DNA from: G963667075 sp963667075
GTDB taxonomy: Bacteria; Pseudomonadota; Alphaproteobacteria; Micavibrionales; Micavibrionaceae
Length of the DNA: 64,000 bases
Direction: 5' to 3'
NCBI GenBank assembly: GCA_963667075.1
Contig: OY762938.1
Location: 1,922,001-1,986,000 of the forward strand
Shown: in pieces, positions 1 through 8,760 of the stretch
Position numbering within the stretch: the stretch's first letter is position 1
Layout of the letters: each line of letters opens with the position of its first letter
The notes under the pieces: model-generated
Database searches by the model: none
Seen by the model: the letters and a program-made list of their open reading frames with translations, nothing else
What the model was told of the DNA's origin: nothing
Translations under genes and position numbers: made by a program

Positions 1-433
1 ATAATACGGAGATACGAAAACCATAGATAACCCGCGCGGCGACATCACGGCCCTGATCATCTGTGCCGAGTATGTTTTCCGTTGTCGGTGGAGAAGGGGC
101 CGGTTGCGGCAGGTTATAGTTTATTGTGTCGTACGAAAAGGGAATAGGCGGCCATAATATCCAGCCTTTTTCGTTGATCAGGTCTTGTACAAAAGAATCC
201 CTGTACTCAGTCTCTGTTTCAAAATCCCCGCCAAATACGGTTTCTGGGTAGGCTTTGAACACGGGAACATAATAAGCGTTATTATATGAGACGATCAGCG
301 GCTTATCGTTTGCGATAAAGGGTGCGGCCAGCGCGATAAAAAACAGTACAAGAAAGAGCCAGAAAGACCAAAAGCCGCGCTTATTGGCTTTGAACTGTTG
401 CAGGCGCCGCTGTGTAATAGGTGAAAGACTCAT
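1..433 (-). CDS. yejE: YejE-like ABC transporter permease (partial, N-terminal part)
   Basis: Inner-membrane permease of a peptide/microcin C-type ABC importer (YejABEF family). Only the first 144 codons lie in the window; the gene runs off the left edge. Translation from the ATG at 433 gives MSLSPITQRRLQQFKANKRG, then one membrane segment (about residues 21-40), then a periplasmic stretch with NDKPLIVSYNNAYYVPVFK and ILGTDDQGRDVAARVIYGFR. The last motif is typical of the start of YejE/DppC-type permease domains. The matching yejB lies upstream on the same strand but 1.7 kb away, with small secreted-protein genes in between, whereas the two are normally adjacent. Family assignment is from recognised motifs; substrate is inferred only. 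Confidence 0.88.
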   Translation of the reverse strand, partial: MSLSPITQRRLQQFKANKRGFWSFWLFLVLFFIALAAPFIANDKPLIVSYNNAYYVPVFKAYPETVFGGDFETETEYRDSFVQDLINEKGWILWPPIPFSYDTINYNLPQPAPSPPTTENILGTDDQGRDVAARVIYGFRISVL

Positions 434-485
434 AAGATGCTTTTTAGCATGAAGGCAAAGGGAGGCGAAGAGGAAAGTGGAAAGA

Positions 486-518
486 AAGAAAAAACATTCC
501 CCGCTTTCGCGGGGAATG
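486..518 (-). terminator. Rho-independent terminator after the 111-aa gene
   Basis: On the minus strand CATTCCCCGC, a GAAA loop and GCGGGGAATG form a perfect 10-bp stem followed directly by TTTTTTCTTTC. It lies about 20 bases past the stop codon of the 538-873 gene. The same GAAA-capped C/G stem recurs in the dispersed repeats of this window. Confidence 0.75.
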
Positions 519-537
519 CTGGAAACTGTGTTAGTTA

Positions 538-873
538 TTATGGCCGTACATTCATGCAGCGACGTAAGTTGGCAGCGTAATTCTGTGCAACAGTAAGTAC
601 TTCGTTTTTCTCATCTGACCCTATAACAGAGCCACTAGTATTTGAAGGGGTTTCATTAAAATCGATTGTAAGTAGTCTTGTAACCTTACCGTCATAAACG
701 GCTATTTCGGCTGTATTATTATCTGTTGTTGCGCTTACACGAACACCTTCTGTGGAGGTGTGTTGTGAAAGTGTGTTTGTTATTCCGTTGTATATTTTGT
801 TTTCGCTATCTGGAGTATCCTTATTGAAGCCTCCAAAATAGTAAAAATACCCAAGACTGTTCGGTTTAAGCAT
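538..873 (-). CDS. Unknown 111-aa protein, shortened paralogue of the neighbouring 180-aa secreted protein
   Basis: Family not recognised. There is no signal peptide. The C-terminal half aligns by eye with the end of the 180-aa protein encoded at 1199-1741: both have a TA-x-I-x-x segment, a hydrophobic strand (TRLLTIDF here, RLYLYF there), a serine/asparagine-rich turn, and a closing helix ending RRCMNV here and RQCMGV there. This suggests a tandem duplication in which this copy lost its export signal and N-terminal part. A 164-bp repeat element separates the two copies. It may be an eroded gene; the frame is open and followed by a good terminator, so I call it a CDS with moderate confidence. 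Confidence 0.5.
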   Translation of the reverse strand: MLKPNSLGYFYYFGGFNKDTPDSENKIYNGITNTLSQHTSTEGVRVSATTDNNTAEIAVYDGKVTRLLTIDFNETPSNTSGSVIGSDEKNEVLTVAQNYAANLRRCMNVRP

Positions 874-910
874 ATGACGTTATTTATTCAAGGTGCTATA
901 ATACCGTCTT

Positions 911-950
911 ACAAAAGTTAAAAAAACGTCCTTTTTTGCGAAAGGGGGCT
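911..950. repeat. Fragment of a family A TATAG element
   Basis: The segment ACAAAAGTTAAAAAAACGTC followed by CTTTTTTGCGAAAGGGGGCTATAG matches the two ends of family A (compare 45017-45050 and 32452-32473) with the middle missing. It directly abuts the complete copy that starts at 949, sharing its CTATAG. Confidence 0.5.
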
Positions 951-1112
951 ATAGAAGGTTCTGCAAAAGGTCCTATTGTTGCTTTCCCCGTGAAAACGGG
1001 GATCTTTAACTCATTGTTTTTAAAAGATTCCTGCTGGAGTTTACCCCTGCGAAAGCAGGGGCGGGAAAAGCAAAAGGGCGTGTTTTTTAACTTTTGCGAA
1101 AGCCTTCTATAG
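949..1112 (+). repeat. Family A dispersed element, complete copy (A1), 164 bp
   Basis: Starts CTATAGAAGGTTCTGCAAAAG and ends CTTTTGCGAAAGCCTTCTATAG, so the two ends are inverted repeats (core CTATAGAAGG). Inside are two hairpins: CCCCGT-GAAA-ACGGGG near 987-1002 and CCCCTGC-GAAA-GCAGGGG near 1044-1061. Other copies or fragments lie at 22138-22250, 32331-32473, 45010-45160 and 61309-61345. It contains no open frame of note. Size, TA-ended inverted repeats and lack of coding capacity fit a MITE. Confidence 0.85.
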
Positions 1113-1125
1113 GAAAAATTAATAC

Positions 1126-1149
1126 AGATCCCGGGGAAAACCGGGATCT
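1126..1149 (-). terminator. Possible terminator hairpin after the 180-aa secreted protein
   Basis: AGATCCCGG and CCGGGATCT form a 9-bp stem around a 6-base loop, about 50 bases past the stop codon of the minus-strand gene at 1199-1741. The T-run on the minus strand is interrupted (GTATTAATTTTT), so it could instead be a repeat hairpin. Confidence 0.45.
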
Positions 1150-1198
1150 ATTCGTATGTTCTGATAGCGTTTATGGATGCCGGATCACGTCCGTTTTT

Positions 1199-1741
1199 TT
1201 ATTTTGGTGCGGTAGATTGAACAGCAGGAAGAGAGGCAACGCCCATACACTGGCGGGTCATTTCACCGATAGCCGCAGCCCGTTTCATAACCTCTATGTC
1301 GTTAGGGTCTTTTTTGTCGATATTGCTGCCGTTGTAACTGGAGGTGGCTGTGTCAAAGTATAAATAAAGACGAATCTCTGATTTTGGCTCGCCTTTTTTT
1401 TCTGAAGCACTTATGATTCGAGCTGTGCCACCATTTACAAAGCCGGTGAGTGTTCCTTTGATGTTTGGATCAGAAAATCGTTTGTCATTCTGTGTTGTGA
1501 GCGAGAGCTCGCCCATGTCTTTATCAAAGACTAAGCCGGATTTATCCAGTTTTATTCTGTTAAAAGCCTCTGCGACACATTTTTTCACTCTTGATCGTGG
1601 ACCGTTGTCTTCGACAAAGGCTTTTATAGGATCTGTTTCAGTGGTTTTTGGCGCGTCGTTCTTGTCTTGCGCAAAGGCTGGTGTGGCTAAGGTTATAAGG
1701 CCCAGAAATGCAGCGGCCGCTTTTAAAAGTTTAAAGTTCAT
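1199..1741 (-). CDS. Secreted 180-aa protein of unknown function
   Basis: Has a clear Sec signal peptide (MNFKLLKAAAAFLGLITLAT, cleavage after PAFA near residue 24), so it is likely periplasmic. The mature part is polar with a cysteine near residue 55 (KKCVAEAF) and another in the closing helix (RQCMGV), which could pair. No known domain recognised. It sits inside the split yejB-yejE pair on the same strand, and its C-terminal half resembles the 111-aa protein at 538-873. The insertion of this pair into a normally contiguous transporter operon suggests a local lineage-specific addition. Function unknown. Confidence 0.75.
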   Translation of the reverse strand: MNFKLLKAAAAFLGLITLATPAFAQDKNDAPKTTETDPIKAFVEDNGPRSRVKKCVAEAFNRIKLDKSGLVFDKDMGELSLTTQNDKRFSDPNIKGTLTGFVNGGTARIISASEKKGEPKSEIRLYLYFDTATSSYNGSNIDKKDPNDIEVMKRAAAIGEMTRQCMGVASLPAVQSTAPK

Positions 1742-1813
1742 AATTTTTTGCCCTCTATTTATAAATTATTGGCGGAGTGTATCATAGCCATTTCATTTAT
1801 GTAAATAAAAATC

Positions 1814-2074
1814 TTAAATAGATTCCGTGTCCACAGGGGATGGCGGTACTAAACCTGCCGGGGCCGGGATCATTAAGATAGGGGCTTTTGGCGGTGGTTG
1901 CAGGACAGGGATATCAAATGTTGGCGCATCTGATACTGATGTTTCCAGTGCGACAGGCTCTGCTGTGCCTGTTGTCTGGTTAAAGTCCAGATCCGTCCAG
2001 TTTGTATTTTGTGCTATGGATGATGTTGCAATCAGTGCAACGGCTATGGTCGTTACCGCAAGTGTTTTTTTCAT
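1814..2074 (-). CDS. Small secreted proline-rich protein (86 aa), unknown function
   Basis: Start chosen at the ATG at 2074 because it opens a standard signal peptide (MKKTLAVTTIAVALIATSSI, cleaved after Ala near residue 21). The longer open frame upstream has no such sense. The mature part is about 65 residues, acidic at first, then rich in proline (VLQPPPKAPILMIPAPAGLV). It has no cysteine or recognised domain. It lies between yejB and the 180-aa secreted protein on the same strand and could be cotranscribed with them. Probably a small periplasmic or envelope protein; nothing more can be said. Confidence 0.6.
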   Translation of the reverse strand: MKKTLAVTTIAVALIATSSIAQNTNWTDLDFNQTTGTAEPVALETSVSDAPTFDIPVLQPPPKAPILMIPAPAGLVPPSPVDTESI

Positions 2075-2159
2075 GGCACTTTGTCCCTTTGAATATGGTC
2101 TGTTATGTAAGATGTGTCCAAAGGTTAACAAATTATTAACGTTTATGTAAAGAAAAAAA

Positions 2160-3269
2160 TTAAACGTCTCGTGCTTCGAAATCAATGCGAGGATCGACAT
2201 AGACATAGACCAGATCGCGGATCAGGGTCATAACAAGGCCGATCAGGGAGAATATATAAAGTGTGCCAAGCACAACGGGATAGTCACGGTTCATGATGGA
2301 TTCATAACTGAGCAGCCCGAGACCATCGAGAGAGAAGATTACTTCTATTAATAGGGAACCTGTAAAGAAAATGGACAGGAACGCGCTTGGGAATCCGGCA
2401 ATGACGATCAGCATGGCATTACGGAAGATATGGCCGTAGAGCACTTTTTTTTCTGTAAGGCCTTTGGCCCGGGCGGTTAAGACATATTGTTTGTTAATTT
2501 CATCAAGGAATGAGTTCTTGGTCAGCATGGTAAGACTGGCAAAGCCGCTGATGACCATCGCCGCGATGGGGAGGGTCATGTGCCAGAAATAATCTCTAAT
2601 GGCGGCAAGCCATCCCATATCTTCCCACCCGTCAGAGACAATACCGCGTAAGGGAAAGAGGGGGAGATAATGTTCGTACCGGCCGCTGGAAAACAAAATG
2701 ATGAGCAGAATGGCAAACATGAAAGAGGGAATGGCATAACCGATAAAGACGGCGGCACTGCTCCAGACATCAAAGGCCTGTCCGTCTTTTACGGCTTTTT
2801 TAATACCAAGCGGAATCGATATAAGGTAAATGATTAGCGTAGACCAGAGGCCAAGCGATATAGAGACCGGCATTTTTTCGAGAACCAGCTCTAACACGCC
2901 AATGTCACGGTAGTAGCTTTCCCCAAGGTCAAAGCGGGCATAGTTCCAGAGCATTTGTGCAAAGCGTTCAAGCGGGGGTTTGTCGAATCCGTATAAGGCT
3001 TCCAGCTCTTTTATGAATTCCGGGTCCAGACCTTGCGCTCCGCGATAACTGCCTTGTTTTCCTGTGGCGGCAATGGCACTGCTGCCCATGTCAGCGTTAC
3101 CACCACCGGCAAAACGTGCCGTAGCACCGACGCTATGTCCCTGTAGTTCTGTGATCATACGATCGACTGGACCGCCCGGTACAAACTGTACGATGATAAA
3201 GCTGACCGACACAATACCAAACAGGGTTGGAATCATAAGGAGCAGTCTGCGAAAAATGTAATGAGCCAT
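2160..3269 (-). CDS. yejB: YejB-like ABC transporter permease
   Basis: Inner-membrane permease of the YejABEF-type ABC importer of oligopeptides/microcin C. The 369 residues match the usual length. An N-terminal membrane helix (residues 9-30) is followed by VQFVPGGPVDRMI, typical of the DppB/YejB group, then a periplasmic insert and about five further helices. The permease EAA-type loop is present around residues 260-285 (FLDEINKQYVLTARAKGL). The insert between residues 40 and 90 (with GGGNADMG) is characteristic of YejB. No yejA-like binding protein precedes it: upstream is the divergent pilus locus. The partner yejE is displaced 1.7 kb downstream by small inserted genes. Confidence 0.93.
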   Translation of the reverse strand: MAHYIFRRLLLMIPTLFGIVSVSFIIVQFVPGGPVDRMITELQGHSVGATARFAGGGNADMGSSAIAATGKQGSYRGAQGLDPEFIKELEALYGFDKPPLERFAQMLWNYARFDLGESYYRDIGVLELVLEKMPVSISLGLWSTLIIYLISIPLGIKKAVKDGQAFDVWSSAAVFIGYAIPSFMFAILLIILFSSGRYEHYLPLFPLRGIVSDGWEDMGWLAAIRDYFWHMTLPIAAMVISGFASLTMLTKNSFLDEINKQYVLTARAKGLTEKKVLYGHIFRNAMLIVIAGFPSAFLSIFFTGSLLIEVIFSLDGLGLLSYESIMNRDYPVVLGTLYIFSLIGLVMTLIRDLVYVYVDPRIDFEARDV

Positions 3270-3565
3270 GGAACGTTATTACCACAAACTGTGTTTCATA
3301 TCGAAGGCCATTTTTATTTTTACCACAGAAGTTAGAACGGAATCTTTAAAACGAAATATTATGGGGTGAGTTTTTATGTGGCTGTGTTGTCTGGAAAATG
3401 TTAATATGTCATTCTCTTTTGCGTTCGTCGGAAGGGTGTTGTTTTCCTTTTATTGAAACGGTTAACCTTTTCTTTTCTTTTTTCTGCGAACATGTGTCCT
3501 AAGAAGTTCTCTTGAATCAGGTGTCTCTAAAAGTAACTTAAGTAACAGTAATAATAAAAAAATAC

Positions 3566-5899
3566 ATGGGTATCAGTGTTAAGGTTATGTCGCAAAACGA
3601 TAAATCAGAAACAGATCTAACAGATGCAGAGGCTGGCATTGTAAGTGGCCTGGAGGCCGCTATCCTTGGTGGAAGGATTTCCATTGGGGATGTGGAGACG
3701 GCTGATTCGTCAGATGCGTCAGATTCGTCTGCTTCTGTGTCAGAACCTTCGGTGTCTGTCGGTAAGGGAACCTATGATCCGGATATTCATGGTTACGGGT
3801 CGGGGCCTGTTGAAACCAAAGGAATGGATAATATTCCGCTGGAGGCTGATGTTTTTAGGGTTGCATCGATGGAGAGCACCGATTTTGAATTAGAACCTTT
3901 GAAAAAGAAGGGCGAGGAGGATGATATTTCTTTAAGGCAGGAAAGAGACGAGGAGACTCTTCTGGATGCCGAAGCGGTCGGTCTGGATGATGAGGAGGAT
4001 GGGATTGAAATCATCGACCTTATTCCGGAAGGCAGTGAAGGTGCGGATTCTGAAAATATGTCATCCGTGCCGGTACTTTCTGATGCGGTGCCAAGAAGAA
4101 AACCATCTCAGGATGATGAGACAGTTCAGCATGTTACTGTTCGGGAAGGGCCTAAAATTGTTCATCAGGATACGTTTGGCTCTCTGAAAAAGGATAGTAG
4201 CGGTGGTGGTGACGGCTCGGGCCGGCTTGGTGATCGTCTTGTTAAAATGGGGTTGATCACAGAAAGTCAGGTAGCGGTTGCACTGCAAGAGAAAAAGCTC
4301 TCCGGCAAAATGCTCGGGGAAGCCTTGATTGACCTGGGCTTTATTGACGAAAAAACGCTTTCTGAAGTATTGGCGGCGGCAACAGGGTTTGATGTCTTTG
4401 ATCCTAAACGCGCTATTTTTGACGGTGAGGCCCTTGAGAAAATATCGAAAGAGGATGCCTTTAAACATAAAATTTTGCCTATAGTTATTCAGGAACACGA
4501 AGCCGTCGTTGCGATGGCTGATCCGTATGACGTTATGGCGATGGATGTGCTGCGCCGTGCGTTGCCAAAGGGCACAACGATTCGCCCTATGGTGACGACA
4601 GCCTTCACGATATCCGAGGCTATTGATGCGGCTTATGGTTATGCCAGTGCGGTGGACGACATTTTAGAAGAGCTGGAAAAGCTTGGTGAGGATGAAGTTG
4701 ATATCGCTAAACTGACCGGGGATGAAGCTTATACACACCCTATCGTCAGATTGGTGAATTCTCTTGTCTATGAAGCGGTGAAGATCGGGGCGTCTGACTT
4801 GCACTTTGAGCCGGAAGAAAATTTTATTCGTCTTCGTTATCGTCTTGATGGTGTGCTGTTTACAGCTCAGATCCTCCACAAAAAACACTGGAGCGGTATT
4901 TCTCAGCGTTTGAAAATTATGTCTGAAATGAACATTGCGGATAAACTTTCTGCGCAGGATGGTCGTTTTAATATGAATGTCGGTGGGCGTGAGGCTGATT
5001 TCCGTGTGTCCTCTTTGCCGACGGTGCATGGTGAAAATATCGTTCTTCGTGTGCTTGATAAAAGCGCGAGTATTATGCCTTTGGAAGGATTGGGCTTTAG
5101 TCCTGATAATTTGAAGAAAATTCTGGATTCTCAGACACGACCTGAAGGTATTATCATTGTGACAGGGCCAACTGGTAGTGGTAAGAGTACGTCGTTGTAT
5201 TCCATGTTAAATGCCATTAATAGTGTCGATATTAATATTCAAACGCTGGAAGATCCTGTGGAATATTCACTGCCCATGATTCGCCAGACTCATGTGCGGG
5301 AAGGGGTGCTTGAATTCGCCGATGGTATTAAAGCCCTTTTGCGTCAGGACCCTGACATTATATTTATTGGTGAGATTCGTGACTCAACAACGGCTGAAAT
5401 GGCGCTTAAAGCGGCTATGACAGGGCACCAGGTTTATACAACACTCCATACGAATGATTCTTTTGGTGCGATTCCTCGTATTCTTGATCTGGGACTAAAG
5501 CCCGGTATGATTGCAGGGGCCATTATTGCTGTGTTTGCGCAACGTTTGGCGCGTCGCCTGTGTCATGAATGCAGGGAACCCTACACACCGGATAGAGAAT
5601 TGTGCGATGTGCTTGGGGTTGATCCCGATAATCCGCCAACGATATACCGGGCCAAAGAGGGCGGTTGTCCTGTTTGTAGCGGTACCGGGTATAAGGGCCG
5701 TATCGCTATTGCTGAAATCCTGACATTCGATGAAGATCTGGATGAAATTATCGCCAATTCAGGGACGAAAGCGGAATTGAAGCGGGCTGCCGTAGAAAAA
5801 GGATTCAAAAGTATCAAATATGATGGTATCCTAAAAGTCCTTGAGGGGACGACAAGCCTCGAGGCTCTCGCCAAAGTCGTCGATATCTACAAAGAATAG
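3566..5899 (+). CDS. pilB: Type IV pilus assembly ATPase, PilB/MshE type, with acidic N-terminal extension
   Basis: Cytoplasmic hexameric ATPase that powers pilus extension. Residues 1-215 are an acidic, low-complexity extension rich in Asp, Glu and Ser. An MshEN domain follows, with two RLGxxL/LGxxL motifs (RLGDRLVKMGLI near residue 218, MLGEALIDLGFI near 247); in MshE this domain binds c-di-GMP. The ATPase domain has Walker A GPTGSGKST, the Asp box, Walker B DPDIIFIGEIRD, His box TGHQVYTTLHTND and a zinc-binding tetracysteine (CHEC, CPVC). At 777 residues it is longer than typical PilB (about 570) because of the extension. It opens the pilus locus, divergent from yejB over a 296-bp gap. The start may instead be the ATG at 3587; neither has a strong ribosome site. 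Confidence 0.95.
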   Translation: MGISVKVMSQNDKSETDLTDAEAGIVSGLEAAILGGRISIGDVETADSSDASDSSASVSEPSVSVGKGTYDPDIHGYGSGPVETKGMDNIPLEADVFRVASMESTDFELEPLKKKGEEDDISLRQERDEETLLDAEAVGLDDEEDGIEIIDLIPEGSEGADSENMSSVPVLSDAVPRRKPSQDDETVQHVTVREGPKIVHQDTFGSLKKDSSGGGDGSGRLGDRLVKMGLITESQVAVALQEKKLSGKMLGEALIDLGFIDEKTLSEVLAAATGFDVFDPKRAIFDGEALEKISKEDAFKHKILPIVIQEHEAVVAMADPYDVMAMDVLRRALPKGTTIRPMVTTAFTISEAIDAAYGYASAVDDILEELEKLGEDEVDIAKLTGDEAYTHPIVRLVNSLVYEAVKIGASDLHFEPEENFIRLRYRLDGVLFTAQILHKKHWSGISQRLKIMSEMNIADKLSAQDGRFNMNVGGREADFRVSSLPTVHGENIVLRVLDKSASIMPLEGLGFSPDNLKKILDSQTRPEGIIIVTGPTGSGKSTSLYSMLNAINSVDINIQTLEDPVEYSLPMIRQTHVREGVLEFADGIKALLRQDPDIIFIGEIRDSTTAEMALKAAMTGHQVYTTLHTNDSFGAIPRILDLGLKPGMIAGAIIAVFAQRLARRLCHECREPYTPDRELCDVLGVDPDNPPTIYRAKEGGCPVCSGTGYKGRIAIAEILTFDEDLDEIIANSGTKAELKRAAVEKGFKSIKYDGILKVLEGTTSLEALAKVVDIYKE

Positions 5900-5916
5900 C
5901 AAGGTAAAGAAAACTC

Positions 5917-7134
5917 ATGGAACGTTTTAAATATAGAGCCATTAATGCAAAAGGGCGGCCTGTTCGCGGGTTGATTGCCGCTGCAAATGAAGTGGATTTG
6001 TATAATCAGTTGCAGACTGCCGGGTTGGAGCTTGTGCAGTGTGTGCCTGTTTCTTCTGAGAAAGTCGGGGGCGGTTTTACGATTGGTCGCGCCCGGGTGA
6101 AGGTCAGGGATCTTATACAGTTGTTCGTTCACCTGGAACAAATGCAGGCAGCCGGTGTCCCTTTGCTTGATGCTTTGGCGGATGTTCGTGATACAACCGA
6201 TAACACAACGCTTCGTGATATTATGTCAGAGGTTTACAGAGATGTCTCGGAGGGGACTTCTCTTTCAGAGGCTTTTGCGCGTCATCCGAAGGTTTTTTCA
6301 AATTTGTATGTTTCGCTTGTGGCCGCCGGTGAGGATACCGGTGATTTGACATCATCGTACCGTCAGCTTTTGAAATATCTGAAATGGGTTGACGAAATGC
6401 AGTCGAAGATTAAGAAAGCAACGCGCTATCCTATGATTGTGTCTGTTTTTGTCTCTGGTACGGTTATCTTTCTGATGTCAACGGTTGTGCCTCAGATTAT
6501 CGGGTTTGTTAAAAATCTGGATCAGGAACTGCCGATTTATACGACCTCCCTAATGGCAACCTCTGACTTTTTCCAGAGTTATTGGTGGCTTGTCGCGATG
6601 TTGCCTGTGGCTTTTATCGCACTTTATAAAGCAATGCGACAGCTCTCTGAGGAGTTTTGTTACAGAATGGATTCGATGTTTTTGCGTGCGCCTATTGCGG
6701 GAAACCTGATTCGTAAAATTAATATCGCGCGTTATGCTCAAACGTTTGGCGCACTTTTTGCGGCTGGTATTGATGTGCTGAGCAGCCTCAATTCTGCCCG
6801 GAATACGGTGAGTAATCTGGCACTGGATGAGGCGGTTGATAGTGTGGAACGTCTTGTTAAGACGGGGTCTCCGATATCTGAGGCTTTTAATGCGTCTGGC
6901 GAGTTTCCCAGTCTTGTCGTTCGTATGATCAAGATTGGTGAGGAGTCTGGTAATCTTACTGAAGTGCTGGATAAAGTGGCTGAATTTTATACAAAAGATG
7001 TGGATGAAGCGATTCAGGGGTTAATATCTTTGATTGAACCTTTGCTCATACTTGTTTTTGCTGGTATCCTAGTGTGGATTGCAGCAGGAACTTTTGGTCC
7101 TATCTACGCAAACCTTGGAAATCTAACGACATAA
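5917..7134 (+). CDS. pilC: Type IV pilus inner-membrane platform protein, PilC/GspF family
   Basis: Polytopic inner-membrane protein on which the assembly and retraction ATPases act. At 405 residues it has the usual length. Two GspF repeats are visible: the first from about residue 68 (DLIQLFVHLEQMQAAGVPLL) and the second from about 270 (YAQTFGALFAAGIDVLSSL), each followed by GE(D/E)(T/S)G-type motifs (AAGEDTGDL, KIGEESGNL). Membrane helices occur near 170-190, 220-240 and at the C terminus (LLILVFAGILVWIAAGTFGP). It starts 17 bases after the pilB-like gene stop with AAGG upstream, so the two are cotranscribed. Confidence 0.95.
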   Translation: MERFKYRAINAKGRPVRGLIAAANEVDLYNQLQTAGLELVQCVPVSSEKVGGGFTIGRARVKVRDLIQLFVHLEQMQAAGVPLLDALADVRDTTDNTTLRDIMSEVYRDVSEGTSLSEAFARHPKVFSNLYVSLVAAGEDTGDLTSSYRQLLKYLKWVDEMQSKIKKATRYPMIVSVFVSGTVIFLMSTVVPQIIGFVKNLDQELPIYTTSLMATSDFFQSYWWLVAMLPVAFIALYKAMRQLSEEFCYRMDSMFLRAPIAGNLIRKINIARYAQTFGALFAAGIDVLSSLNSARNTVSNLALDEAVDSVERLVKTGSPISEAFNASGEFPSLVVRMIKIGEESGNLTEVLDKVAEFYTKDVDEAIQGLISLIEPLLILVFAGILVWIAAGTFGPIYANLGNLTT

Positions 7135-7146
7135 GCTTGGGTACTA

Positions 7147-8760
7147 ATGAATATTCCTTTTTTATCACCATCCCGGTGTGTCCTCCTTATAACAGATGAG
7201 ATGGTCCACGTTTATGACGTGGGGGCCAGTTCTGTGAGGCTCGTGAATTCAGTTTCCTGGATGGATCCTGATTTTGAAGACGTTGTTACAGACAATATTG
7301 TGAAGGATTGTAAGGGGAAACCTGTATTGATTCTTAGCGATATGGTTGAACAGCATTATCGTATGGAAAAGATGCCAAAGGTTAGTCCTTTGGATAAGGC
7401 TAATATTATCAAAAGAAAGTTAGCTGTCGCTTTTCCGAAATATCCTATTCGGGCTGCTTTTCCAATTAATGTGAAGGAAAAGAAAAAAGGCGCGTCTGGT
7501 GGTGTTTACCTTCTTGCGGCTGTGCCTGAGACGAAATCGTTTCGGAAGATAGTGGCTGTTGTTAAACGGTCTCTGGTTCCTATTGTGGGGCTCTGTCTTT
7601 TGCCAATTGAGTCGTCTGATATGGTGAAGACTCTTTCTCAAAAGCTTAAGAAAAAAGGGAAAGCTAAGCCGGCACGCTGGTCTATTTTTCTGGCGCAACA
7701 TCAAAGTGGTGAACTACGTCAGATCGTCGTGAATGATGGAAATCTGGCACTGACACGTATTACCCCGATTGTGGACACAGATAAAAAACCTGAATTATGG
7801 GCCTCTGAGGTTAATCAGGAGCTTAATGCAACGATGGGATATCTCTCCCGTTTCGGTTATTCTCAGGAAGATGGTCTGGATGTTATCGTTATAGCGAGAC
7901 CCGAGACAGCTAACAGGCTTGAGGCGTTGTTGGAGGTGCCTTGCGATTTTCATGCACTGACGCTTCAGCAGGCATCACATGTTCTTGGTGTTAAGCTTGG
8001 TTCGCAGGATGGTAGTCGGGCTGATGCATTGCATACCGCCTGGATTGGGCGTAAATCGTCATTTTTGCTTCCTATGCAGTCTTCTGATATTAGTCATGTC
8101 AGGCTTCCCCGGCAGGTTGCGGCTGGAGCAATGCTTGTGATGTTGGCAGGGGCTGGCTGGTTGTCTTTTGACGCTTCTCAGAAGGTTCAAATGCTTAACC
8201 ATACGCGGGACTCTCTTGTCACAGCGCAGAATGAGCAGAGAAATCTTGAGCAGGTGTATAAAGAGGAAAAAGAGAGGAAAAATGTTCGTGGGATAGATGA
8301 TGTTGATTTGTTCCAGAACGCTTTGTCTCTTTATGACGATATTGAAAATGATGGCTTTGATCCTTTGCCTGTATTGACGGCTTTTGCCAATGAATTGGCG
8401 GGTGTGATGAAGGTGGAAGCTGTTAAGATGGGTGTTAAGGTGCAGTCAACATCAGGGTCTGAGCTTGATCCGTACTATGTGGAGAAGAAGCAGAAAATTT
8501 TTGATTCAACTTTTCAGTTTATGTTTCCAGGTACGATTAGGGTCGAGGAGGGGAACCTTCAGATGCGAAATCTTACGAAAAGGATGATTCTCGCTTTGCC
8601 TGACTATGATGTTACGCTCCAAAAAGAACTTCAGGACTTGACGTATTCTGGTGAGTTTGAGTTCGAAACAGGTTTGATCTCAGAAAAATCTTCCGAAGAT
8701 CAGTACACAGCAGAAATTAGAATTAGGAAAAAGACAGATGATTCAAATTCTGGGAACTAA
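7147..8760 (+). CDS. PilM/PilN-like (GspL/MshI-type) pilus assembly protein
   Basis: Bitopic inner-membrane protein. Residues 1-310 form a cytoplasmic domain consistent with the actin-like fold of PilM/GspL (start CVLLITDEMVHVYDVGAS, later VLILSDMVEQHYRMEKMP). A single membrane helix follows near 322-342 (VAAGAMLVMLAGAGWLS), then a coiled coil and a periplasmic ferredoxin-like part. That order is PilM and PilN fused, as in GspL and in MSHA-type MshI. It follows the platform gene by 12 bases and overlaps the PilO-like gene. Sequence similarity to named families is weak; the assignment rests on layout and position. Confidence 0.75.
   Translation: MNIPFLSPSRCVLLITDEMVHVYDVGASSVRLVNSVSWMDPDFEDVVTDNIVKDCKGKPVLILSDMVEQHYRMEKMPKVSPLDKANIIKRKLAVAFPKYPIRAAFPINVKEKKKGASGGVYLLAAVPETKSFRKIVAVVKRSLVPIVGLCLLPIESSDMVKTLSQKLKKKGKAKPARWSIFLAQHQSGELRQIVVNDGNLALTRITPIVDTDKKPELWASEVNQELNATMGYLSRFGYSQEDGLDVIVIARPETANRLEALLEVPCDFHALTLQQASHVLGVKLGSQDGSRADALHTAWIGRKSSFLLPMQSSDISHVRLPRQVAAGAMLVMLAGAGWLSFDASQKVQMLNHTRDSLVTAQNEQRNLEQVYKEEKERKNVRGIDDVDLFQNALSLYDDIENDGFDPLPVLTAFANELAGVMKVEAVKMGVKVQSTSGSELDPYYVEKKQKIFDSTFQFMFPGTIRVEEGNLQMRNLTKRMILALPDYDVTLQKELQDLTYSGEFEFETGLISEKSSEDQYTAEIRIRKKTDDSNSGN

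Noticed and set aside
1094..1363. Plus-strand open frame over the 180-aa gene and family A end
   Set aside because: It is antisense to a gene with a clear signal peptide and begins inside a repeat.
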